From NCBI GenBank assembly GCA_031274425.1, contig JAISQE010000048.1, positions 1-59,048 on the forward strand: a DNA stretch of 59,048 bases. Direction: 5' to 3'. The notes under the pieces are model-generated. The model saw nothing but the letters and a program-made list of their open reading frames with translations. It was not told the origin of the DNA and did no database searches. Positions 1 to 7,647 of the stretch are shown piece by piece (positions within the stretch are counted from its first letter, which is position 1; each line of letters starts with the position of its first letter). This stretch comes from Synergistaceae bacterium (GTDB taxonomy: Bacteria; Synergistota; Synergistia; Synergistales; Aminobacteriaceae). The position numbers were made by a program, and so were the translations under genes.

Positions 1-180
1 GTACAGAAACCTGCGCCCCAGCGACGTCACGCTTTTTTCCAGCTCCGGCATCGCGACGGGACCAACCCCGACGACGTCCGCCCCCGCCTCCGCCAAACCC
101 TCGGCCATGCCGAAGCCCAACCCCTTACGGGCCCCCGTGACAATGGCGACCTTCCCCTTCAAATCGAATAATGCGCTCAT
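1..180 (-). CDS. KduD-like short-chain dehydrogenase, N-terminal part (cut by window edge)
   Basis: About 60 residues are visible, starting at the ATG on position 180. They show the SDR nucleotide-binding start, [19 protein letters not shown], with the TGxxxGxG glycine motif, and continue to a SLGRRFL stretch that also occurs near residue 50 of E. coli KduD as I remember it. KduD (2-dehydro-3-deoxy-D-gluconate 5-dehydrogenase) interconverts 2,5-diketo-3-deoxygluconate and KDG with NAD(P)H in the cytoplasm. The gene is the last visible one of a minus-strand series after tctB. A second, complete KduD-like gene lies at 11144-11890. The active-site Ser-Tyr-Lys is outside the window, so the exact substrate is inference. 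Confidence 0.8.
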   Translation of the reverse strand, partial: MSALFDLKGKVAIVTGARKGLGFGMAEGLAEAGADVVGVGPVAMPELEKSVTSLGRRFLY

Positions 181-347
181 ACGGTATTCCTCCTGAATGA
201 AATTCCTCAAATCAAAGGCAGCTTTCATCTATAAGAATAAGTGGCTGTAAACCGGGCCCGCGTTGAATAACACAAAGACTCCAGCCCGGCGAGATTGCAC
301 GTCTGAATTACGTCGGTACCTATTTTATAAGACACCGAAAAGGTGTG

Positions 348-803
348 CTAAAACTTCACATTCAAAAGGAGTGTGAAAAGCAAATATACGAGCCCCATGA
401 TAATAGCGTCCAACACTATCGCGTTACGAATTTTTTTTACGCTCATCGGTTCCGGATTCAGAAAAACCGTAATGACAAAAATTGCGATTGAACTGACTAA
501 GTAAAAAAAACCCCAAAACTGCCATATAAGAGTCCAAGCGAAGAAAATTCCCAACGTAACGAGCGGTCTATGAATATTAGGAAATTCGATAAATTTATCT
601 GGTTTTCGCGCCGAGAAAACAATGGAGATTAGGCAGAAAACTATTAAAAGGCACGCAAGCAAAATCGGATAAAACCTTGGCCCACTCAACAATACTGTGT
701 TTGCTTGTTGCTTGATGTCTTTTGTAAAATAGATCATTGCAAGGGCACAGAAAATCAAAAAAAACAAAACGCCGATGCTCCACTTTTTATAACTGATTTT
801 CAA
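348..803 (-). CDS. tctB: TTT transporter small membrane subunit, TctB family
   Basis: 151 residues, hydrophobic, with about four membrane segments (near 10-26, 43-62, 83-102 and 128-148). After the first segment comes a short outside loop and then GPRFYPILLACLL, a pattern typical of TctB proteins. TctB is the poorly conserved small membrane subunit of tripartite tricarboxylate transporters, which take up carboxylates with a periplasmic TctC receptor and the TctA channel protein, driven by an ion gradient. It follows tctC (955-1953) by about 150 bp on the same strand. The large subunit TctA is not next to it but at 9581-11083, which is unusual because the usual order is C-B-A in one run. Confidence 0.85.
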   Translation of the reverse strand: MKISYKKWSIGVLFFLIFCALAMIYFTKDIKQQANTVLLSGPRFYPILLACLLIVFCLISIVFSARKPDKFIEFPNIHRPLVTLGIFFAWTLIWQFWGFFYLVSSIAIFVITVFLNPEPMSVKKIRNAIVLDAIIMGLVYLLFTLLLNVKF

Positions 804-954
804 AAAATCGCCTCCTACAGAAAAATACTCGCCCTATAAGTTAACCCGGCTAAACGCTACACTCGGGGAAATGGCTTCACGATCAAAAAGTTCTTATTTC
901 ATTGATGCATGTAGCATCCGCAAGCGAACAACGTTTAGCCGGTATGAAAAAGTC

Positions 955-1953
955 CTATTGAGCGAAATATTTCTTATAGAGATCGCGATAAATATTGGTA
1001 GCCTGTCGCTTGTATGCCGTATAGTCCGGCCTGTTCATGTAGAGTTCCGTCAAGGCGCCCATCTTTTTGACAAACTCTATCCACTCCGGATCCTGAACGA
1101 CCGCGTTCACTAGATTATCCCAAGCAACCAAAGCTTCTTCAGGCACGTCGGCGGGGCATATCAGGTCTCTGGTAGTCCAAAACAGCATGCCGAACTTGTT
1201 ATAATCTTGACCGGGCGTCTCATAGACGGTGGGAATGTCTCCAAATAATTTAGGATCGCGCGCAGCTAGCGACGCGTCTCTCTCGGCAAGACCCTGAGCC
1301 ACGATTCTCATCTCTCCGGCTTCAACGTAAGGAATTACTTTGGAAACGGAAGCCGTTCCTGAGTCGACAATGCCGTTCAAAACATTGAGACATGTTTCGC
1401 CTGCATTTTCGAAAGGTACATAGTTGAATTTTACACCCGCATTTTCCATAACTTGAAGAGCAAAAAACTGCTGAAAGCCCATCGTGGAGGCTCCGCCCCA
1501 ATTAAATTTCTCGGGGTTCGCTTTGGCGTATTCGATGATATCTCCCAATGTGTGGTAGGGGCTGTCGGCACGAACACAAAGAACCATCTGTTCTCCGCAT
1601 GTGTTCGCAATGGCGACGTAGGAAAATTCATCGTAGTCGGCCTGTTCTGTAGCAACGAGAGCCTCTCCGTTTTGCGCGCCGAAAAGAACGGTATACCCGT
1701 CGTGAGGCCTTGAGAACATATAGTTCATGCCCACATTTGTAGAACCTCCCGGCTTGTATTCTATGAGGATTTTTACATTGGTATGTTTTTCGGCTACCTG
1801 CTTGAACATCTGCGCATAAGGATCGATCGCGGAACCTGCGTTGAAAGGCTCAATGAGCGTAATATCCTTCTCGAATGTCCACGCTTCTGCAGAACCCGCG
1901 GCGAAGGCGGCTAACATAATGGCACAAACGAACCGACTAATGAATCTTTTCAT
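955..1953 (-). CDS. tctC: TTT solute-binding protein, TctC/Bug family
   Basis: 332 residues with a clear signal peptide (basic start MKRFISR, hydrophobic core, likely cleavage after AGSAEA near residue 24). The mature part follows the Bug-receptor pattern: an early PFNAGSAIDPYAQ loop, EYKPGGSTNVG around residue 70, and the domain-2 loop NWGGASTMGFQQ. These proteins bind small carboxylates in the periplasm and deliver them to TctA/TctB. A ribosome site AGGAGG lies just before the ATG. It directly precedes tctB. The last 18 residues (KRQATNIYRDLYKKYFAQ) are echoed in a remnant at 13681-13740, so at least one further tctC copy once existed here. The ligand cannot be read from sequence; a sugar acid or related carboxylate is inferred from neighbours. 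Confidence 0.92.
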   Translation of the reverse strand: MKRFISRFVCAIMLAAFAAGSAEAWTFEKDITLIEPFNAGSAIDPYAQMFKQVAEKHTNVKILIEYKPGGSTNVGMNYMFSRPHDGYTVLFGAQNGEALVATEQADYDEFSYVAIANTCGEQMVLCVRADSPYHTLGDIIEYAKANPEKFNWGGASTMGFQQFFALQVMENAGVKFNYVPFENAGETCLNVLNGIVDSGTASVSKVIPYVEAGEMRIVAQGLAERDASLAARDPKLFGDIPTVYETPGQDYNKFGMLFWTTRDLICPADVPEEALVAWDNLVNAVVQDPEWIEFVKKMGALTELYMNRPDYTAYKRQATNIYRDLYKKYFAQ

Positions 1954-2044
1954 TTTAGTTCCTCCTTATGTTTGATTAAACACGGTCATGCGGCAAAAGT
2001 TCGTAAACTCCTCCGCACCTGCAAAATTTAAGCTCAATACGCGC

Positions 2045-2818
2045 TCATGACTTCTTCTTGTGGAGGTCTCGAAATTCAGCGATCTGTTTCATCCCCTTTA
2101 CAATGAAATCGACATCGGTACCGTGTATTATTATCCCAATCTCATCGACAAAAGTTTCGAAAAGCGGGACCGCTGGCGACATCCCGAAAATTTTTCGATT
2201 GCTTTTACACGCATCGGCAACGCGCCGTATCGCTTTATGGAAGGTAGGGTTTTCAAATTCTCCGGGAATACCTAGCGAAATGGACAAATCGGCCTGACCA
2301 ATCTGCAATACGTCAATACCATCGACAGCAGCGATCTCTTCAATATGCTCAACAGCCTCAACAGATTCTACCTGCGCTATAGTGACGACCCTGTTGTTTT
2401 GCTCCTCGATTATTTGCCGTATACTCTTCCCTCCGGCGCTGTACTCATCATAAGCCGTCGCGCCGATAAAACCGCGGCCTCCTATGGGGCTGTACTTTGA
2501 ATATTTGACAGCCAATCGAGCCTGTTCCACCGTGTTCACCATAGGGATCATGATGCCGGCAGCACCGCAATCGAGCACTCGCGAGATATGTCCTTTCGAA
2601 AGCTCAGGGACGCGAACTAGGCCCGCCACTCCATTGAAGTTTAACGCCACGAAAAGATCATGCAACGTTTCATAGTCGTAACAAGCATGTTCGCAGTCGA
2701 ACATAATGAAGTCCAAACCAGCTTGTCGCGCAAACAAAGCCGCAAGCGAGTTTCTAATGACTCTCATCATACATCCAGCGGGTTTATCTCCCTTATGCAT
2801 TTTTTCTTTTAAGTTCAT
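2045..2818 (-). CDS. HpcH/HpaI-family class II aldolase
   Basis: 257 residues, the usual length of HpaI/RhmA-type aldolases. Visible motifs are FDCEHACYDYETL (acid plus His base region, about residue 41), RVLDCGAAGIMIPMV (about 84), and QVESVEAVEHIEEIAAVDGID followed by IGQADLSISLGIPGEF (about 145-185). The family uses a divalent metal to cleave 4-hydroxy-2-oxo acids such as 2-keto-3-deoxy-L-rhamnonate to pyruvate (or a related 2-oxoacid) and an aldehyde. With the enolase-superfamily dehydratase at 3946-5091 it forms a plausible dehydratase-then-aldolase path for an aldonic or uronic acid. It sits between the MBL-fold gene and tctC, all on the minus strand. The substrate is inferred only. Confidence 0.87.
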   Translation of the reverse strand: MNLKEKMHKGDKPAGCMMRVIRNSLAALFARQAGLDFIMFDCEHACYDYETLHDLFVALNFNGVAGLVRVPELSKGHISRVLDCGAAGIMIPMVNTVEQARLAVKYSKYSPIGGRGFIGATAYDEYSAGGKSIRQIIEEQNNRVVTIAQVESVEAVEHIEEIAAVDGIDVLQIGQADLSISLGIPGEFENPTFHKAIRRVADACKSNRKIFGMSPAVPLFETFVDEIGIIIHGTDVDFIVKGMKQIAEFRDLHKKKS

Positions 2819-2893
2819 TTTGTACTCCTTTACTAATCTAATTCCTTGGCGCTATCGCCGTGGAATCCCAATTGCAACAGGTGACATCGTTTG

Positions 2894-3808
2894 TTAGAAT
2901 ATCCCGCGAAAATGAAGAAGACGCATCATCATTCTTAGTTCTCTCATCGCATCGCCTCCAGCTTTTTCTTTTATTATTCCAGCTTCAAGCGTACTCCCCG
3001 CAAGGAAATCACAGGCCATTTCACTTAGTTCTTCATAGCTTAAATCTATCCCCGCTTTCTCCCCGGGAACAGAGGAGTCCAGGCAATAACGAGCCGCAAA
3101 TCTCAATGTTCTCAGATAGTCCGCTAACTCACCGGTTACTGAAAACGGCATCATTCCGCCATGACCAGGAAGGATAAATTCATAAGAATACTGAGAAAGT
3201 TCCCTTAAATGGGTTTCCCATTGCTCAGGGTAAGCATAGTGGAAAAATAGCGCCGGATATTCTACCACAAAGTCTCCGGTACACAAGATCTTCTCTTCCT
3301 GCACGCCTATCAACATATCCCAAGGAGAATGCGCTGTGTCGCCCAAGACCAGCAACTCGATGCTCACTCCGCCCAAGTCTATACCCGCTTTGTTTTCAAT
3401 TCCGACTATAGTCGCTTTTTTCTCCATCGATGCGTACTCTTTTACAAGTTTGTTCGAACAGAACACGACGACTTGCTTGTCCAAGAAGACGGGCAATCCC
3501 GCAGCGTGATCTTTGTGCGCATGCGTCAAAAAAACATAACCCAACGGTTTTTTAAATAATAGTGCTAATTCCGTCGAGATTTCATGAGCGGCTTCCTGAG
3601 TTGAAGGGTCAACAAGCGCGATAGAATTATTCCCCTCAATAAAAATACTGTTACACTGGCCTCTTACTTTCAAGTCAGCTTTTCTAAAGTATATTGTGGG
3701 AGCGACTTGATATATTTCCACCATATCCCCTTTGTAAAGGCACTCCAATTTCCTCACCGCCGCCTCAGATAACCCCTTCGCCAACAAATATTCCGCTTTA
3801 AACTTCAT
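2894..3808 (-). CDS. MBL-fold metallo-hydrolase
   Basis: 304 residues of metallo-beta-lactamase fold. The zinc motif THAHKDHAAG (HxHxDH) lies near residue 115, a further acid and His set in LGDTAHSPWD and CTGDFVVEY, and the closing histidine in ILPGHGGMM near 225. An N-terminal stretch of about 60 residues (IYQVAPTIYFRKADLKVRGQCNSIFIEGNN) precedes the core, as in class B3-like and glyoxalase-II-like hydrolases. In this operon it could open a lactone or thioester made during sugar-acid breakdown, but the family is too broad to name a substrate. Flanked on the same strand by the dehydratase (3946-5091) and the HpaI-type aldolase (2045-2818). Confidence 0.83.
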   Translation of the reverse strand: MKFKAEYLLAKGLSEAAVRKLECLYKGDMVEIYQVAPTIYFRKADLKVRGQCNSIFIEGNNSIALVDPSTQEAAHEISTELALLFKKPLGYVFLTHAHKDHAAGLPVFLDKQVVVFCSNKLVKEYASMEKKATIVGIENKAGIDLGGVSIELLVLGDTAHSPWDMLIGVQEEKILCTGDFVVEYPALFFHYAYPEQWETHLRELSQYSYEFILPGHGGMMPFSVTGELADYLRTLRFAARYCLDSSVPGEKAGIDLSYEELSEMACDFLAGSTLEAGIIKEKAGGDAMRELRMMMRLLHFRGIF

Positions 3809-3945
3809 CGCCTAAAAAATCCTCTACTTTATCTTTTCCAAATACGCCTCCTTACATGGACACTTTACTCGAACACACCGTCTCCACTTCAAAATTTCCC
3901 CAGGATATTGTTCAGCAAATCTCACCTCACCTCAAACACATATCC

Positions 3946-5091
3946 TCAGAAAAATTCATGTATAGCACGCCTTTGATCGTGTTTGTATGAGCTTTTCAGC
4001 AGGAATTCCTCATTAATTTCCATGCCGACGCCAGGGCGATCCGGAAGATAAAGATCTCCATCTTTAATGACGAGGGCATCTTTAAAAAGATCCCTGCAAA
4101 CACCGTCCAATCTATTGAAATATTCGGCGATCAGGAAATTGGGCATCGCGGCACAAACATGCCCCGATGCAGCCATAGCCAGCCACGACATGTTGTAACA
4201 ATTGTGCGGAGTCACGCTGATATAATACGCCTCAGCCATGGCGGCGATCTCTCTGAGTTCAAGTAATCCACCGCAATTGCATGGGTCAGGATTGATAACG
4301 TCGGCAGCCCCCAGTTCAAACACTCGGCGAAACTCCGCTTTCGTATAAAGTTCTTCTCCTGTCACCACTCTCTGTTTAATCTCCGATTTGACTTTTGCCA
4401 ACAATTCTATATTTTTGCTGGAAACCGGTTCTTCATACCAATATAAATCGAACTCTTGCAGTCGCCTGGCTAGGTTGACGGTATCGTAAGCCGACATCCG
4501 ACGATGCGCGTCCATTAAAAGGTCCACATTGGGCCCCACTGCCTCACGCACTGTCCGAATTCGGTCGATAGTGTACTGTTCCTCTTCGCGGCTCAAGAAC
4601 ATCGACCAATTCGGCGGAAGGGGATCCAACTTCAGTGCAGTAAAGCCCTGTGCAACCGCCTGCTGAGCCTTTTCGGAAAGTTCACCCAAATCATCCACAT
4701 CTTCCGCACCCCAGCCGTTCAAATAAAGACGCAGTTTATCTCTGCAGACGCCGCCCATCAGGCGATGTATGGGCGCTTTCAGAGCCTTGCCGGCAATATC
4801 CCAAAGCGCCATTTCTATGCCGCTGACAGCGGCGTAAAAATCCAGAGAACCTCTCTTTTTGGCGAAATCCACATAGGCAAAATAAGTAAAACTTTTAATA
4901 TTGAAAGGATCTCTTCCGATGATGCAATTCGACAATTCCTCGACATAATGCATAACGCTGTAATCGCGGTCCAGAAATGTATATCCTTCGCCCCATCCTG
5001 TTATGCCTTCGTCGGTCTCAATTTTAATAAAAAGCCAATTCCTTCTCCATCCAGAGAAAATCAAATAAGGTTTTACGCTCGTAATTTTCAT
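3946..5091 (-). CDS. Enolase-superfamily (mandelate racemase/muconate lactonizing) sugar-acid dehydratase, intact copy
   Basis: 381 residues with the full barrel set of the superfamily: ALKLDPLPP near 155, metal ligands in LMDAHRRMS, YWYEEPVSS and VTGEELYTK, then NPDPCNCGGL and TPHNCYNM. The DAH, EEP and PHN pattern is closest to the D-galactonate-dehydratase-like branch. Such enzymes remove water from aldonic acids to give 2-keto-3-deoxy acids, fitting the neighbouring HpaI aldolase and KduD-like genes. An AGGAG lies about 11 nt before the ATG. A possible minus-strand promoter with a TTGACG -35 box sits at 5158-5163. A truncated second copy lies at 9253-9584, and only that copy keeps an ATGA overlap with tctA, so the intact copy seems to have been separated from its original upstream partner. 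Confidence 0.88.
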   Translation of the reverse strand: MKITSVKPYLIFSGWRRNWLFIKIETDEGITGWGEGYTFLDRDYSVMHYVEELSNCIIGRDPFNIKSFTYFAYVDFAKKRGSLDFYAAVSGIEMALWDIAGKALKAPIHRLMGGVCRDKLRLYLNGWGAEDVDDLGELSEKAQQAVAQGFTALKLDPLPPNWSMFLSREEEQYTIDRIRTVREAVGPNVDLLMDAHRRMSAYDTVNLARRLQEFDLYWYEEPVSSKNIELLAKVKSEIKQRVVTGEELYTKAEFRRVFELGAADVINPDPCNCGGLLELREIAAMAEAYYISVTPHNCYNMSWLAMAASGHVCAAMPNFLIAEYFNRLDGVCRDLFKDALVIKDGDLYLPDRPGVGMEINEEFLLKSSYKHDQRRAIHEFF

Positions 5092-5288
5092 CGATACTTA
5101 CGCTCCTTCTTGCGCAGTTTTTCTATTTAGTCGAAAGTTAGATAATACATAAAATACCGTCAAGCCTTACTAATCATGTATCTACATATTTATGTTCGCG
5201 ATGTTGAAGAGCATCGGAGGCGTGAAATAACAAGAGCGCAGGGCAGAGCCTACAAAAATACGGCTAAGGTGTACGCTTACGCAACTTG

Positions 5289-5699
5289 TCATTTGCTGTC
5301 GCAAAGAAGCACGCCGCCTTTGGCAATTTCCTCCCGCAATATCTCCAGCAGAAAAATCTTGACGTCGGCTTTTTCCACGAAAAGGATTTCGCTTATTCGG
5401 TCGGTCAGGCCCGTGACAAAGGCTTCCAACTGCCCCTGTGTACGCCCTTCCAAAAATTGTACGGTCACGCGGGGTTCCATCCTTTTGCCGTAAACGGCCC
5501 TCCCTTCCCGTGCCGCAGTGTCGCTGCGCAAGTCACCGTTGTGGGAAAAGTTTTCGAAGGAAACTTCGACAATCCGGATGACCACATTCTCCCGGGAAGC
5601 GTGCAAACAGTCGCAAGCCAATGCGCAGGCTTCTTTCGCCAACGCCCGTTTTTGATCCAAAGTACGGCCCTCTAAAATCTCGATTGTAATTCTTGGCAT
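5289..5699 (-). CDS. Two-domain (fused) 4-oxalocrotonate-type tautomerase, copy 3 in transcription order
   Basis: 136 residues made of two beta-alpha-beta tautomerase halves. The first half begins MPRITIEILEGRTLDQKR: after Met removal Pro1 is N-terminal and Arg11 is present, the two key residues of 4-oxalocrotonate tautomerase. The second half begins near residue 75 as EPRVTVQFLEGRTQGQ, with the Pro and Arg kept but no free amino terminus, so this internal Pro cannot serve as the usual amine base. The gene ends a tight three-gene run with 15 to 19 bp gaps. Family members isomerize enol/keto acids or act on unsaturated acids; the substrate here is unknown. It belongs to the less AT-rich cassette between the two dehydratase copies. 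Confidence 0.85.
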   Translation of the reverse strand: MPRITIEILEGRTLDQKRALAKEACALACDCLHASRENVVIRIVEVSFENFSHNGDLRSDTAAREGRAVYGKRMEPRVTVQFLEGRTQGQLEAFVTGLTDRISEILFVEKADVKIFLLEILREEIAKGGVLLCDSK

Positions 5700-5718
5700 A
5701 ATCGCCCTTCCTCACTCT

Positions 5719-6126
5719 CTAGGCAACCATCACGCCGTTGCTGGCGAATCTGGACTTCGGGATTTCCAGGAGCAGTACCAGCACGTTCCCTTCGGGAACG
5801 CCCAGAATACCCACCAACACATCCGTCACGCGCCGGACAAAGGTCCTGCGCATATCCAGGCTGTCCATGCCGCCCGCAAGGTATTGGATCGTAAGCCTTG
5901 GTTCCGGCTTGCCGACATACCCTTCGCCGCGAGCAAAAGCGTCGGCGCACAGTTCCGCGTTGCTGCCCAAGTCTTCCGGGTTGCTTTCCAGGATACGTAA
6001 AAAACCGTTGAAAGCGGCTTCGGGCTTGCCTAGATACTCTTGCAAAAGCGCGGTGATTTCTTTTGCCAACGCTCTTTTTTGATCCAGCGTGCGGCCTTTC
6101 AATATTTCCAATGTGGCTCTTGGCAT
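5719..6126 (-). CDS. Two-domain (fused) tautomerase, middle copy
   Basis: 135 residues, paralogous to its two neighbours. The first half starts MPRATLEILKGRTLDQKRALA, with Pro1 and Arg11. The second half starts near residue 73 as EPRLTIQYLAGGMDSLDMR: the position matching Arg11 is Gly, so this half lacks the second catalytic residue, unlike the second halves of the neighbouring copies. The first 20 residues are almost the same as in the 5289-5699 copy, suggesting duplication followed by divergence of the second half. The spacing to the next genes is 19 and 15 bp, so the three should be translated from one mRNA and could assemble as mixed oligomers (inference). Confidence 0.85.
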   Translation of the reverse strand: MPRATLEILKGRTLDQKRALAKEITALLQEYLGKPEAAFNGFLRILESNPEDLGSNAELCADAFARGEGYVGKPEPRLTIQYLAGGMDSLDMRRTFVRRVTDVLVGILGVPEGNVLVLLLEIPKSRFASNGVMVA

Positions 6127-6141
6127 GATGAATCCCTCCTG

Positions 6142-6549
6142 TTACTTTTTATTGTCGATATTCAACACGCCGCCCCCGGCAAGCTCGGTGAGTTTAGCGA
6201 TAAGGAAATAGATGGCCACACGGTCTTTCGGCAATGCAAGCGCCTGCGCCACCCGATCGGTGATAAGCCCGGCAAGTTGTCTTCGCTGGTCCAAACTTCG
6301 GCCTTCCACGTGCTGGACCGTAATTCGGGGTTCGCCCAGTCCGTACAAAGCGGTGATATCTTTCCCTGCATCGGACAGAAGTTCTCCAGAAACGGCAAGG
6401 TCCTCCGGTTTTATGGGCGCGATCCGCACGGCGATGTTGGACTTGGCACTGCCGAAAACCTCGTTGATGGAATCGCAGACACCTTTGACAACCGCTCTTT
6501 TTTGCTCTGTCTTGCGGCCTTCCAGAATCTCCACGGTAACTCTTGGCAT
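6142..6549 (-). CDS. Two-domain (fused) tautomerase, first copy of the run
   Basis: 135 residues. The N-terminal half starts MPRVTVEILEGRKTEQKR (Pro1, Arg11 present) and the second half starts near residue 73 as EPRITVQHVEGRSLDQRR, keeping the Pro and the Arg11 equivalent. GGGVL near the C-terminus matches the short strand that closes the tautomerase fold. A GGAGGAAAC ribosome site lies before the ATG. It follows the aldo/keto reductase gene by 92 bp. With the other two copies it gives three fused tautomerases in a row, next to a reductase and a CitMHS transporter, which suggests processing of an unsaturated or enolic carboxylate brought in by the transporter (inference). Confidence 0.85.
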   Translation of the reverse strand: MPRVTVEILEGRKTEQKRAVVKGVCDSINEVFGSAKSNIAVRIAPIKPEDLAVSGELLSDAGKDITALYGLGEPRITVQHVEGRSLDQRRQLAGLITDRVAQALALPKDRVAIYFLIAKLTELAGGGVLNIDNKK

Positions 6550-6641
6550 AGTTGTTTCCTCCGTCTGTTCCGTTTGTTATAAATGCAGGCAGTTTTAGCG
6601 CATTGCAAAATTGCCTGCAAGATTGGACGTTTACTGGCAGG

Positions 6642-7628
6642 TTAGGCTAAAACCTCAGAAAGGTAGCCGTCAATTGCGGCAATGTCCTCTTTGTCCATGA
6701 CAAAGCCACCGCCAAGCGCGTTTTCCTGTATCTGCTCGATTTTACGTGAGCCGCACAAGAGGTTAATGCTGTCGCTTTGCGTCAATGTCCAGGCGACTAC
6801 CAGGCCGGATATGCCGCAGGAATATTTGTCGCACAGAGGTTTCATTTTATCCAGCATTCCCAGTACTTTGATGCGGTTTTCGCGCTCATACCATTTGTTG
6901 TTTTGGCGTGCGCGGTTGCTGATATCGGTATCCACGCCGATCTTCCCGGCCAAAATTCCGCGTTCCATAGGAGAAAACGGCTGGAAGGTCATTTTCTTTT
7001 CGGCGCACAGGGCGACGATTTCCTTTTGGGCGTCGCGGTCAAGCATGCTGTATTTGTTCTGTACCAAATCCAACGTGCCGTATTTCGTGTATTCCAGTAT
7101 TTGTTCTTTCGTGATGTTGGAAGCACCGATCCCGCGGATTAGCCCCTCTTTCCGGAAAGATTCAAGCGCGGTCATCGTCACTTCGATGCTGGGCCCGTAG
7201 CCCGGCATGGTTTGAAAATGCGTGACGTACATATCCACATAGTCCGTGCCCAAATTTTGCAACGACCGTTCCAGCTCAAACCGCATACTGGCAGGTGAAA
7301 GGTTACGGCGGTTCGTAATGCCGTCCCTCTGGTTGTGCAGATAGGTGGTTTCGTCGGTTTCGTCCCAGCGCAGGCCGCATTTAGTCGCCACATATACCTT
7401 GTCTCGGCGGCCTTCCAAGGCTTTTTTCAGCACCTGTTCGCTGCGACCGAAACCATATGCCGGCGCCGTGTCAAAATAATTGATGCCCATATCTATGGCG
7501 GCGTGGATAATCTGGATGGAATTTTCATCTTCCACAGGCCCCCAGTTGCTGTCGCCGCCCATGGACCAAGTGCCCAAAGCCACCACGGACGCGTTTAAGT
7601 TAGTGTTGCCGATTTTTTTATAATGCAT
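6642..7628 (-). CDS. Aldo/keto reductase
   Basis: 328 residues counted from the ATG at 7628 (MHYKKIGNTNLN), which has AAAGGAG 8 nt upstream; a longer reading from 7694 would run into the preceding gene. TIM-barrel aldo/keto reductase motifs: DMGINYFDTAPAYGFGRSE (catalytic Asp and Tyr), VYVATKCGL (Lys), DYVDMYVTH (His), then GIGASN and the NADP-binding LLCGSRKIEQIQEN near the C-terminus. Members reduce aldehydes and keto sugars with NADPH in the cytosol. Its place between the CitMHS transporter gene (19 bp upstream) and the tautomerases suggests that all are one transcript. The substrate is unknown. Confidence 0.9.
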   Translation of the reverse strand: MHYKKIGNTNLNASVVALGTWSMGGDSNWGPVEDENSIQIIHAAIDMGINYFDTAPAYGFGRSEQVLKKALEGRRDKVYVATKCGLRWDETDETTYLHNQRDGITNRRNLSPASMRFELERSLQNLGTDYVDMYVTHFQTMPGYGPSIEVTMTALESFRKEGLIRGIGASNITKEQILEYTKYGTLDLVQNKYSMLDRDAQKEIVALCAEKKMTFQPFSPMERGILAGKIGVDTDISNRARQNNKWYERENRIKVLGMLDKMKPLCDKYSCGISGLVVAWTLTQSDSINLLCGSRKIEQIQENALGGGFVMDKEDIAAIDGYLSEVLA

Positions 7629-7647
7629 GATTGAACTCCTTTCTTTC

